Positions 8,774 through 16,280 of a stretch of DNA of 34,604 nt are shown here, in pieces; the first letter of the stretch is position 1; every line of letters begins with the position of its first letter. Made by a program: the position numbers and the translations under genes. Source of the stretch: Peptoniphilus senegalensis JC140 (GTDB lineage Bacteria; Bacillota; Clostridia; Tissierellales; Peptoniphilaceae); assembly GCF_000321025.1 (NCBI RefSeq), contig NZ_HE610718.1, positions 226,205 to 260,808 on the forward strand. Direction: 5' to 3'. The notes beneath the pieces are model-generated. The model was given only the letters and a program-made list of their open reading frames with translations, was not told where the DNA came from and searched no databases.

Positions 8774-9700
8774 TTATTTGCTAGCTTCAGCCCAATCAGT
8801 TAATTTACCAGTGAAGATTTGTTTTAATTGATCCATTGTTAAATTTTCGCATCCATTTTCCTTGTTTACGATTACTGCGATCCCGTCTCTTGCTATTACT
8901 GTAAATTCAAGAGCTTTCTTTTCTTCGTCCTTAAGTTCTCTTGACGCCATACCAAGCTCAGCAGTTCCTTCCATTGCAGCAGTCATACCAGCAGAAGAAC
9001 CGTTAGATTGAATGTCGATTTGAACCTTAGGATTTTTAGCCTTGTAAGCTTCAGCAAGTTTTTCCATTAGAGGAGAAACTGAAGTTGAACCAGCAATTGT
9101 GATGTGCCCATCATTGTCAATAGCTTCGTATTTAGCACCACTTGCGTCTCCAACATAACCTTCATCTTGGCAAATCTTTTGTCCTTCGTCAGACATGATA
9201 AAAGTGATTAAATCCTTAACCTTTGCATCTACGTCAGCCTTGTAAGCGAGGTTAAAGGGTCTTGCAAGTTTATAGTCGCCAGATTTTATGTTTTCAGGAG
9301 TAGCTTCAAGCCCTTCAACTTTTAGAGCCTTAACACTATCCTTTAGAGAGCCAAGTGAAATATAACCAATAGATGCCTTGTCATTTTCAACACTTGTAAG
9401 AACTGCATCAGTAGAAGATTGAACTACTGCTTCAGCATAAGTGTTGTCGATTTCTTTGTCGCCGTCTTTAACAAGAACTCCAGTAAGTTCAGTGAAGGCA
9501 GATCTAGTACCTGAACCTTGTTCTCTTGTTATAACATTAATAGTTCCAAGATCAGCTGCATTTGAACCTGCTTCTTCTTGTTTAGTATCATTCTTAGGCG
9601 CATTAGCAGTTGCCTCTTCCTTTTTATTCCCTCCACAAGCTACAAGAGATGCTGCCAAAGCAAGAATCATTCCAACTTTACCAATTTTTCTAATTTCCAT
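8774..9700 (-). CDS. pstS: PstS-type phosphate-binding lipoprotein with circularly permuted order
   Basis: The substrate-binding lipoprotein of the Pst importer, 308 residues from the ATG at 9700. That start is chosen because AAAGGAAG lies just before it and a signal peptide with lipobox LVAC (C22) follows directly; an ATG 12 codons earlier lacks a site. Family motifs are all present but in swapped order. Residues 53-183 hold what is normally the C-terminal half (ITREQGSGTRSAF, AIGYISLGSL-like, YKLARPF, FIMSDEGQK). Residues 199-308 hold the usual N-terminal half (ITIAGSTSVSPL, SNGSSAGM, GMASRELK, IFTGKLTDW). Phosphate-ligand loops SGTR (63-66), GSTS (204-207) and GSS (234-236) are kept, so it should still bind phosphate. 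Confidence 0.92.
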   Translation of the reverse strand: MEIRKIGKVGMILALAASLVACGGNKKEEATANAPKNDTKQEEAGSNAADLGTINVITREQGSGTRSAFTELTGVLVKDGDKEIDNTYAEAVVQSSTDAVLTSVENDKASIGYISLGSLKDSVKALKVEGLEATPENIKSGDYKLARPFNLAYKADVDAKVKDLITFIMSDEGQKICQDEGYVGDASGAKYEAIDNDGHITIAGSTSVSPLMEKLAEAYKAKNPKVQIDIQSNGSSAGMTAAMEGTAELGMASRELKDEEKKALEFTVIARDGIAVIVNKENGCENLTMDQLKQIFTGKLTDWAEASK

Positions 9701-9740
9701 TATTATCTTCCTTTCAAATATAATTTTTAATTTCAAGGCT

Positions 9741-9746
9741 ATTATA
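9741..9746 (-). promoter_or_regulatory. -10 box of the pst operon
   Basis: Minus-strand TATAAT about 40 bases before the pstS start. The sequence 17 bases upstream (CTTTCA) is a poor -35, as expected for a promoter that needs phosphorylated PhoP. Confidence 0.6.
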
Positions 9747-9755
9747 GAAAGACTT

Positions 9756-9824
9756 TGTAAATTTGAAAGATGGCTCTTGTAAATTTCATGTAAAATATTT
9801 TACATACTGTGAAAGAAGTGTGAA
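9756..9824 (-). promoter_or_regulatory. PhoP-like direct repeats (Pho boxes) upstream of pstS
   Basis: Read on the minus strand, TTTACA occurs at 9756-9761, 9778-9783 and 9789-9794, and TTCACA at 9808-9813 and 9819-9824. Starts are 22, 11, 19 and 11 bases apart, so each close pair is TTHACA-N5-TTHACA, the known PhoP box of Bacillus. They run from just upstream of the -10 to about -85. An 18-bp perfect palindrome (9788-9805) overlaps the third copy. Confidence 0.65.
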
Positions 9825-9853
9825 AATTTGGGAAATGTTGTTATATTAAAAAA

Positions 9854-9874
9854 ACCGAAGCTTCATACTTCGGT
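9854..9874 (-). terminator. Intrinsic terminator of the FtsX-type ABC operon
   Basis: ACCGAAG/CTTCGGT stem around a 7-base loop, followed by seven T on the minus strand, 6 bases past the permease stop codon. Confidence 0.9.
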
Positions 9875-9880
9875 CAATTT

Positions 9881-12800
9881 TTATTCATTAGACTTTAGTG
9901 CGTCTAGGGCATTTATTTTCTTTATCCTAAAGTGGAAAATTATCATTATTACTGTATTGACGAAAGTTGTGATTATACCTGCAAGTATAAATGGTTTTGG
10001 ACTCAAGCTTTCAGGAAGCATTGCCATAAATGGTACTACTATTTGCAAGACTGAGTAGTGCAAAATTTTGCCAACCACTAATCCTATTAATATTCCAATA
10101 ATGGCAAGGATATAAGTTTCCTTGTAAATATAGGATGTGGTTTCCTTTGGATAAAAGCCAAGGACTTTTATTGTTGAAACTTCTCTTATTCTCTCTTCAA
10201 TATTTATATTTGTAAGATTATACAAAACTACAACTTCCAAAAGTGTTGTCACTATTAAAATTATTATTTCCACCTTTGTTATTGAATATAAAAATTGATT
10301 TAGGACATCTTTCATGTCGTCAATATTTGTAATGTTAAAGACTGCCTTATTTTCTATTGTCTTCTTTGTAAAGTCATCTTTGTTAAAATTATGAGGGACC
10401 TTTATTAAGTCTGTGTTTGCCGCAAATTTTGAGCCAGTTACTTTTTCAAAGTAATTTTTATCCATGTAGACATTGTGACCAAGATAAAATTCTGTTATGC
10501 CTGATACTTCTACTTCAAATTCATTTCCGTAAACATCGCGAAGGTAAAGGGGATCGCCAACTTTTATTTTTTTAAGCTTGGAGAGTTTTTCTGTTATTAT
10601 AACTCCCCTCTTTCCTATTTCAAGTTTTTCTCCACTGTCCTTGTCCCTTAATGCAACAAAATTTTTAAATTCTTCCTTATTCTCTGGCACAACCACATTT
10701 ACATTTTGGTCGATTTCATTGTAATCCACAGTAAATATTTCTTCGTAAGTCTTTGTGTAGTCTAAATTTTTTTCATCAATTGATTTTCTGTAAGCTTCAT
10801 AGGCATCTTCGTCAAATTTGCTGTCATATAATACAGATATGTCATATTTCAAAATTTCTTTAAACTGCAATTTTTCTACATCTTTTACAGATTCTGATAT
10901 TCCAAATCCCAAGACAAGCAATGCCGCACACCCCATGACTCCAACTACAGTCATAAACATTCTCTTCTTTGACAAGAATAAATTTCTCGCAGTAACCTTT
11001 GATAGAAAGCTCATTTTGTTCCAAATAAAAGGAATTTTTTCAAGCATTATTCTGTTGCCCTTTGATGGGGCTTTGCCACGAAGTAGATAGGCGGTCCTTT
11101 CCTTTAAGTTTTTGTTTACTGTAATTATTGCCGCAACTGTTGTAAATAAAAATCCAATGACAATGGCAAAGAGCATCCTAAGTGGGAATAAACCTATTAT
11201 TAAATGATCTTCAAATATTGTCTTAGTGGAATAGGCATTTCCAATTATATAGGTCAATAAGTAGGATCCAATTATTGCACCAAGACTTCCGCCAATTAAG
11301 GATGCAAGAGAGCCATAGAGGAAGAATTTTCTTCCTATTTCCCTATTTGTATAACCCAAAGCCTTGTAGGTTCCTATTATGAGTCTATTTTCGTCTACCA
11401 TCCTTGTCATTGTAGTGAAACAAACTAGAAGTGCTATGGCAAAGAAAAATATTGGAAAGATAAAGGAAAGTCCGTCAACTCTTTTTGCATAGTCAATATA
11501 GGTGTTAATATCTCCTGACAAATGCCTTGGCGTAATTGTGTAGCGAGGTTGTTTTATAAGACTTAAATATTTTCTTCCGTATTCAATTTTTCCTCTTGCA
11601 TCGGCAATTTTTTCTTCCGCTTCTTTGGACTTGTCCTCGTATTCATTCTTGCCTTTCTTTAAATCTTTTTCTGTCTTGTAAAGCTTGTCCTTGGCATCAT
11701 CTAACTTGTCCCTTCCCTTTTTTAGCTCTTCATCAAGTTTTTCCTCTCCTCTTTGGAGTTCATCTGTGCCAGACAAATATTTTTCCTTGGCTCTGGAAAG
11801 TTTTTCTCTGCCTTCTACATATTCATCGTACTTTTCCTCGTACTCCTCCTTGCCACTTTCGTAGTCGGCACTTCCCTTGTCTAGTTTTTCTTGTGACTCG
11901 TCAAGTTTCTTTTTAGCTTTTTTAAGTTCTTCCTTGGCATCTTGAAGTTTTCTTTTATTCTTTTCTATTTCATCCTTGCTCTTTGCGTATTCTTCTTCGC
12001 CCTTTTCTGCCTCAAAAATTCCCTCTTCAAGTTGCTTTTTGCCCTCTTCTATCTGGGTCTTTGTGCCGTCTAGTGTAGCTCTTGCCCCAACTAATTTTTT
12101 TTCACTTTCATTTATCTTTTGGATTGCAGCTTTGCCCTCTTTTACCTTTTCCTTTAAATCATTTATATTTCCTGCTACCCCACCAGGCAACTCTTTATTT
12201 ATCTCTTCAATTGCCTTATCTATTTCGGCTTTTGAATTATTTAAAAATTCAAGTTTTTTATTTAAAGCATCTTTATTTTTTTGAAGTTCAGATTTTTTTA
12301 CTTCTAAGCCTGTAATTTGTGCAGCAAGCTTTGCCTTCTCTTCAGCTGATAAATTTGGATCATCTTGAGCCGACTTTAAATTTATAATTTCAGCATCAAC
12401 TTGTGCAATAGCTGATTCAACTTCCTTTATCTGTGAATTTGTATTGGCAATTTCATTTTCAATATTTGGAAGTTTATTTAAAATTCCATCTGCAGTGTCA
12501 AGAATTTCATCTAGGGCATAAATTTTTTCAACTGCATCCTCATAGGAAGTCGCACCCATTTGATTTGTCAGCTCTTGCTTTCCAGCTTCAAGCTGAGCCT
12601 TTCCACTGCCATATTCCTTTTCGCCCTCTTCATATTTTTTCATTCCTTCAGAGAGTTTTACCTTGGAATCTTCAATTTTTTGCCAGCCGTCGTCTAATTT
12701 TTTTCTGCCTTCAAGGAGCTTGTCTTCTCCCTCTTTTAAAGCCTTTTCTGAAGCTTCTAATTCGCCAAGTCCCTTTTGGTACTTCTCCTTGCCATCAGTC

Positions 12801-13882
12801 AGTTTTTCTCTTCCAGAATTTAATTCACTCTTTGCATCTTCAAGTTTTTTCTTGCCATCGTTTAACTTTTCGTAGCCATCTAAAAGCTTTCTTTCTCCGT
12901 CATCAATTTCCACAGATGCCTTGTAAAGTTTATCTCTATTTTTTGAAATTTCAGATTCTGCATCCTTTTTTTCTTTCTTGTACTTGTCTAGGCCCTCTTT
13001 GTAGTCCTTCTTTCCTTTATTCAAGTCCTCTCTACCTTTGACAAGTTTATCCTTTGCATCAGTGAGTTTACCCTCTGCATCAGTAATTTTGTCTTCAGCA
13101 TCACTTATTTTTCCAGAAATTTCATCTTGTATAGAAGCAAGTCTCTTTTTGGGTCTATTTTTTAAATCAATCTTTATGGCTCTCGTCTTCTTGTCCATGT
13201 AGTCTACATATTCCTTGTCAGAAGTCATAAGTCCCTCTGTGCCCAAAAATTTAATTTTAGCAAGAGTAGGATCCCCAGAAAAATTCCCATCGTCAATATA
13301 GGCAAAGTAAGAAATTTTCCCATAGCCTCTTTCAGAATAAGTGTTATTTTTATCCTGAATGAAATCAAGAGAATTGGCAAAGCCAACCACCTTATAGGAA
13401 AGTCTCTTTAGGTCATTGTCATCATCGTCATCATTATCCTCTTTAAAGGAAATGATGTCGCCAATTTTTTTGCCATCTTTTTTCATTCTTGCATCAAGAA
13501 CAATTTCGTCCGATGATTTTATATTTCTTCCCTCAACAATTTCAGGTTTAGAAATTTCATAGGGCATGTTAAGAACTTTTATGACAATTGAGTCTCCCTC
13601 CAAGAAAACATCCTTGTCATAGCCATATTCAAGCTCAGAGATGTCATCTTCGCCCTCAATAATTTTTTTGTCCTCATCTTCAAGACCAATAGGCACAGAA
13701 ATTTTTAGGTCCTCTTGATTTAATTTTTTTATCTTGTCGTCAATGGTGTTTCTCATAATTTTGCCTGTAGAAATTAGACCAATTAAGACAAAAACACCAA
13801 GAAAGACAATAATCATAATTGAGATAAATCTAGGAAGAGAATTTTTTATCTCCCTAAAATTATCTTTGTCGCCAGATTTCAC
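9881..13882 (-). CDS. Giant FtsX/MacB-type ABC permease with long coiled-coil ectodomain
   Basis: A 1333-residue membrane protein with a GTG start (AGGTG 5 bases before). TM1 lies at about 17-39. Then comes an extracytoplasmic part, first a MacB-like region (40-240), then about 530 residues (245-775) of heptad-like repeats of the form KLxDGxxKLxDG. A first FtsX core follows at about 800-930 with three TMs and the phrase GTYKALGYTNREIG, then a second half with one TM, an ectodomain and three TMs, including STIKVLGFYPKE. This is the doubled FtsX topology of non-importing ABC systems that act on exported substrates, lipids or wall enzymes. The ATPase is the gene 7 bases upstream. The substrate is unknown; multidrug or antimicrobial-peptide export and wall remodelling are both possible. 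Confidence 0.88.
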   Translation of the reverse strand: MKSGDKDNFREIKNSLPRFISIMIIVFLGVFVLIGLISTGKIMRNTIDDKIKKLNQEDLKISVPIGLEDEDKKIIEGEDDISELEYGYDKDVFLEGDSIVIKVLNMPYEISKPEIVEGRNIKSSDEIVLDARMKKDGKKIGDIISFKEDNDDDDDNDLKRLSYKVVGFANSLDFIQDKNNTYSERGYGKISYFAYIDDGNFSGDPTLAKIKFLGTEGLMTSDKEYVDYMDKKTRAIKIDLKNRPKKRLASIQDEISGKISDAEDKITDAEGKLTDAKDKLVKGREDLNKGKKDYKEGLDKYKKEKKDAESEISKNRDKLYKASVEIDDGERKLLDGYEKLNDGKKKLEDAKSELNSGREKLTDGKEKYQKGLGELEASEKALKEGEDKLLEGRKKLDDGWQKIEDSKVKLSEGMKKYEEGEKEYGSGKAQLEAGKQELTNQMGATSYEDAVEKIYALDEILDTADGILNKLPNIENEIANTNSQIKEVESAIAQVDAEIINLKSAQDDPNLSAEEKAKLAAQITGLEVKKSELQKNKDALNKKLEFLNNSKAEIDKAIEEINKELPGGVAGNINDLKEKVKEGKAAIQKINESEKKLVGARATLDGTKTQIEEGKKQLEEGIFEAEKGEEEYAKSKDEIEKNKRKLQDAKEELKKAKKKLDESQEKLDKGSADYESGKEEYEEKYDEYVEGREKLSRAKEKYLSGTDELQRGEEKLDEELKKGRDKLDDAKDKLYKTEKDLKKGKNEYEDKSKEAEEKIADARGKIEYGRKYLSLIKQPRYTITPRHLSGDINTYIDYAKRVDGLSFIFPIFFFAIALLVCFTTMTRMVDENRLIIGTYKALGYTNREIGRKFFLYGSLASLIGGSLGAIIGSYLLTYIIGNAYSTKTIFEDHLIIGLFPLRMLFAIVIGFLFTTVAAIITVNKNLKERTAYLLRGKAPSKGNRIMLEKIPFIWNKMSFLSKVTARNLFLSKKRMFMTVVGVMGCAALLVLGFGISESVKDVEKLQFKEILKYDISVLYDSKFDEDAYEAYRKSIDEKNLDYTKTYEEIFTVDYNEIDQNVNVVVPENKEEFKNFVALRDKDSGEKLEIGKRGVIITEKLSKLKKIKVGDPLYLRDVYGNEFEVEVSGITEFYLGHNVYMDKNYFEKVTGSKFAANTDLIKVPHNFNKDDFTKKTIENKAVFNITNIDDMKDVLNQFLYSITKVEIIILIVTTLLEVVVLYNLTNINIEERIREVSTIKVLGFYPKETTSYIYKETYILAIIGILIGLVVGKILHYSVLQIVVPFMAMLPESLSPKPFILAGIITTFVNTVIMIIFHFRIKKINALDALKSNE

Positions 13883-13889
13883 TCTGCAC

Positions 13890-14591
13890 CTACCATTCTA
13901 TTTCCATAATATCCCTTGGATTTTTATTTATAATAACATCTTTAACTTTAGCATCAGAAATTTCAATAAGTCTATCTGCTGAATCCTTTATTGCAGAATT
14001 ATGAGTAATTAAAACCACTGTAGTATCTGTTGTCCTAGTTAAATCTTGCAAGAGCTTTAAAATTTGCTTGCCTGTGTGATAATCAAGAGCTCCCGTTGGC
14101 TCATCGCAAAGGAGAAGCTTTGGATTTTTTGCAATTGCACGAGCAATAGAAACCCTTTGTTGTTCGCCACCAGAAAGTTGTGAAGGGAAGTTATCCATTC
14201 TCTCGCCAAGTCCCACAGATTTTAAAACTTCCTCTGGATTCTTTGCATTTTTTACAATTTGCGTTGCAAGCTCTACATTTTCTAGAGCCGTTAAATTTGG
14301 AATGAGGTTGTAAAATTGAAAGACAAAACCCATGTCATTTCTTCTGTATTCTGTAAGATCTTTTTCATTATAGAGGGCAATATTTTTGCCATTAACCAAA
14401 AGCTCACCACTTGAAGGGCTGTCGAGACCTCCTAAAATATTTAAAAAAGTGGACTTGCCAGCACCAGATGCCCCAAGAATTATTGCAAATTCATTTTTTT
14501 CTATTTCAAAATTTAATTTATCATTTGCCATTACTGTTCTCTCGCCAATGTTATAGACCTTGGAAAGATTTTTAACTTCAATAAAAGCCAT
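13890..14591 (-). CDS. ABC transporter ATPase, LolD/MacB/SalX type
   Basis: A 233-residue ATPase that powers the FtsX-type permease downstream. It shows Walker [10 protein letters not shown] (about 40-48), the Q-loop [21 protein letters not shown] typical of the LolD/FtsE group, the signature [14 protein letters not shown], Walker [12 protein letters not shown] and the switch histidine in LITHNS. The AGGTGATACT site precedes the ATG by a few bases. It shares one transcript with the permease: 7-base gap, terminator only after the permease. Confidence 0.93.
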   Translation of the reverse strand: MAFIEVKNLSKVYNIGERTVMANDKLNFEIEKNEFAIILGASGAGKSTFLNILGGLDSPSSGELLVNGKNIALYNEKDLTEYRRNDMGFVFQFYNLIPNLTALENVELATQIVKNAKNPEEVLKSVGLGERMDNFPSQLSGGEQQRVSIARAIAKNPKLLLCDEPTGALDYHTGKQILKLLQDLTRTTDTTVVLITHNSAIKDSADRLIEISDAKVKDVIINKNPRDIMEIEW

Positions 14592-14607
14592 AGTATCACC
14601 TGATGCT

Positions 14608-14613
14608 ATTATA
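14608..14613 (-). promoter_or_regulatory. -10 box of the ABC operon
   Basis: Minus-strand TATAAT 16 bases before the ATG, giving a very short leader. The -35 is weak (TGTTAA-like at 16-17 bases) and lies next to the preceding terminator. Confidence 0.5.
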
Positions 14614-14643
14614 TCAAAATCTAACTATTTTAACATTTAAAAA

Positions 14644-14663
14644 AACGCCCATGACTGAGCGTT
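14644..14663 (-). terminator. Intrinsic terminator of the YhfC/lipoprotein unit (copy 1)
   Basis: Minus-strand AACGCTCA/TGGGCGTT stem with a GTCA loop and a T run. The hairpin is identical to the one at 15777-15796, and the resemblance continues for about 15 bases on the upstream side. Confidence 0.88.
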
Positions 14664-14684
14664 CTCTAAATAATTTTATTCAAT

Positions 14685-15086
14685 TTACTTGAAAAATATT
14701 CCAACTATTTTATCATCCTTATTAAAACTTACCCTAAAAAGAACATCCTTCTTTTCATACTTGACTTTTTGTAAAATAGTAGAAAAAGTTGTTCCTGAAT
14801 TTTTATCCTCTTCATATATTCCCTTAGCGTCACCGAATTCTACAAATTTCCCATTTTCATCAAGATTTTTATAGGCTTCTTCCAAAATTTCTTTTTTAAA
14901 TCCCATTGATTTTTCTGTTAAATCAATAAATTCATCTGTTTTTCTCTCATTGACTAAACTTATGGCAGCTTGAGCTTCTTTTTGATACTTATTAAAATCC
15001 TCATCTGACATTTTTTTAGTCTTAGAACTACAGGCAACCAAAAGTAATACAAGAGCCGTTAAAGTTAAAATTTTAAATTTTTTCAT
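14685..15086 (-). CDS. DUF3887-like lipoprotein
   Basis: A 133-residue exported lipoprotein: signal helix 4-18 with lipobox LVAC, lipidated C19. The mature part has a helix (FNKYQKEAQAAISLVNERK), then the pattern YKNLDENGKFVEFGD and a final strand pair ending FNKDDKIVGIFFK. This is the look of DUF3887/NTF2-like small domains as I remember them. Function unknown. Its start overlaps the end of the YhfC-like gene by 14 bases, so the two are translationally coupled and probably work together at the membrane. Confidence 0.75.
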   Translation of the reverse strand: MKKFKILTLTALVLLLVACSSKTKKMSDEDFNKYQKEAQAAISLVNERKTDEFIDLTEKSMGFKKEILEEAYKNLDENGKFVEFGDAKGIYEEDKNSGTTFSTILQKVKYEKKDVLFRVSFNKDDKIVGIFFK

Positions 15087-15675
15087 TCCTATTCCCTCCT
15101 AAATTAATTTTAAAAATGAAAATTAAAATAATTACACAAAGCAAAGTCCAGCTTCCGTACAAAATCAAATTACTAAATTCAAAAATATTCTTTAATATTA
15201 TAAAATAATCAAAAAAACCATGTAAAAAAATCGCTAAAATTAAATATCTGTATTTTTTCATTCTATTAAATCCAAGCCATATTAATACAGTCATACCAAT
15301 ATGAAAAATCACCGCTAACAATCTTTCATATAATCCTAAAAAAATATCAGAGCTAGTCAATAGATTTAGGTTATTAAAGCTCAAAATAATAACAAATATT
15401 ACTTCTATAAGCCCATGCCCTAATCCAAAAATAATTGCATCTGACTTGCTATTATTTTCTTTTAAAATTTTATCCCTAAAAATAAATCTGCCGCCCTCTT
15501 CAAAGAGTCCAGCACTCAGGGTGAGTAAAAATCCATATATTAGTGGATAAAGACTTTGAAAGCTGTAGATCCATAAATTATTGTTTAATAATTTCAAAAG
15601 AGGTAATCGAAGGCATAGCTGTGACAATACAAAACATATCATTCCTAGCAAAAATAATTTTAAGAATTTTTTCAC
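15073..15675 (-). CDS. YhfC-family intramembrane metalloprotease homologue
   Basis: A 200-residue membrane protein with about six helices and a GTG start (AAAGGGG 9 bases before). Hallmarks of the YhfC/CPBP (Abi) superfamily are present: GLFEEGGR with E59 and E60, GLGHGLIE with H87 and E91, H125, and LHGFFDY with H152 and D156. These would be the metal-site residues of a membrane-embedded protease. In related families members process peptides or confer self-immunity to bacteriocins; which applies here is not known. Its promoter carries a perfect operator-like inverted repeat, so expression appears tightly controlled. Confidence 0.8.
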   Translation of the reverse strand: MKKFLKLFLLGMICFVLSQLCLRLPLLKLLNNNLWIYSFQSLYPLIYGFLLTLSAGLFEEGGRFIFRDKILKENNSKSDAIIFGLGHGLIEVIFVIILSFNNLNLLTSSDIFLGLYERLLAVIFHIGMTVLIWLGFNRMKKYRYLILAIFLHGFFDYFIILKNIFEFSNLILYGSWTLLCVIILIFIFKINLGGNRNEKI

Positions 15676-15688
15676 AATTAAAACCCCT

Positions 15689-15716
15689 TTCTATTTAGAT
15701 TATTGTCTAAATAGAA
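15689..15716. promoter_or_regulatory. Operator-like perfect inverted repeat at the yhfC-like promoter
   Basis: Arms TTCTATTTAGA and TCTAAATAGAA (11 bp each, perfect) around 6 bases. It touches the -10 box and covers the expected transcription start, the classic place for a repressor. No regulator gene lies next to it. Confidence 0.7.
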
Positions 15717-15744
15717 TTTTATCATCATTGTTTTGCTATGTCAA
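15716..15744 (-). promoter_or_regulatory. Consensus promoter of the YhfC/lipoprotein unit
   Basis: Minus-strand TTGACA (15739-15744) and TAAAAT (15716-15721) with a 17-base spacer; strong unless repressed. Confidence 0.85.
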
Positions 15745-15776
15745 TAAAATTCCTTTGATTTTAAATACAAAATAAA

Positions 15777-15796
15777 AACGCCCATGACTGAGCGTT
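15777..15796 (-). terminator. Intrinsic terminator after smpB (copy 2)
   Basis: Same AACGCTCA/TGGGCGTT hairpin and T run as at 14644-14663, 28 bases after the smpB stop. It closes the six-gene operon. Confidence 0.88.
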
Positions 15797-15824
15797 CTTC
15801 AAATAATTTTATATTTTAAAAATT

Positions 15825-16280
15825 TTAATACACTGTAGCTTGGCGAAGTTTTTTATCTACTTCTTTTTTCTTAATTGTCTCTCTCTTGTCCCAAAGTTTT
15901 TTACCCTTTGCCTTGGCAATTAAGACTTTTACCTTTCCACGAGATAAATAAACTTTTAAGGGGATAATTGTGTAGCCATCTTGAGTTTTAACTTTTTCCA
16001 AGCGAAGAATTTCACTTTTGTGCATCAAGAGTTTTCTCTTTCTCATAGGGTCTACATTATAAATATTTCCCTGTTCGTAGGGAGAAATGTGCATGCCATA
16101 GACAAAAATCTCGCCCTTATTTATGTCGCAGTAGGAATCTTTTATATTTACCTGACCTGCTCTAATTGATTTAACTTCAGTGCCAAAAAGTTCAATGCCA
16201 GCTTCATAAGTGTCTTCGATAAAATAAAGATGGCTTGCCTTTTTATTATTGGCTATTGCATTATCTTTTTCTTTACTCAT
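15825..16280 (-). CDS. smpB: SmpB, tmRNA-binding protein
   Basis: A protein of about 151 residues that binds tmRNA and brings it to stalled ribosomes for trans-translation. Family features: ANNKKASHLYFIEDTYEAGIEL, the strand GTEVKSIR, the motif ISPYEQGNIYN, and a basic C-terminal tail beginning at KGKKLWDKRETIKKK that reads the empty mRNA channel. The ATG at 16280 is preferred because AGGTG lies 6 bases upstream; a GTG at 16289 would add three residues. It overlaps the end of rnr by 8 bases, the common rnr-smpB pairing. No tmRNA gene is seen next to it. Confidence 0.95.
   Translation of the reverse strand: MSKEKDNAIANNKKASHLYFIEDTYEAGIELFGTEVKSIRAGQVNIKDSYCDINKGEIFVYGMHISPYEQGNIYNVDPMRKRKLLMHKSEILRLEKVKTQDGYTIIPLKVYLSRGKVKVLIAKAKGKKLWDKRETIKKKEVDKKLRQATVY

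Noticed and set aside
12433-13041. 202-codon open frame on the plus strand
   Set aside because: It is the antisense of the lysine/glutamate heptad repeats of the permease; its leucine, histidine and phenylalanine richness follows from that, and it has no ribosome site.
11570-13140. Repeated short DNA motifs that might look like a repeat array
   Set aside because: The repeats are degenerate, have no unique spacers of even length, and are explained by the coiled-coil protein repeat. Not CRISPR.
14685-15675. Calling the YhfC/lipoprotein pair a bacteriocin immunity locus
   Set aside because: No bacteriocin precursor, leader peptide or modification gene is present in the window; only the protease-like fold would support it.
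15676-15824. Search for a tmRNA gene beside smpB
   Set aside because: The gap is fully accounted for by the promoter, operator and terminator; no tRNA-like ends or tag reading frame are seen.
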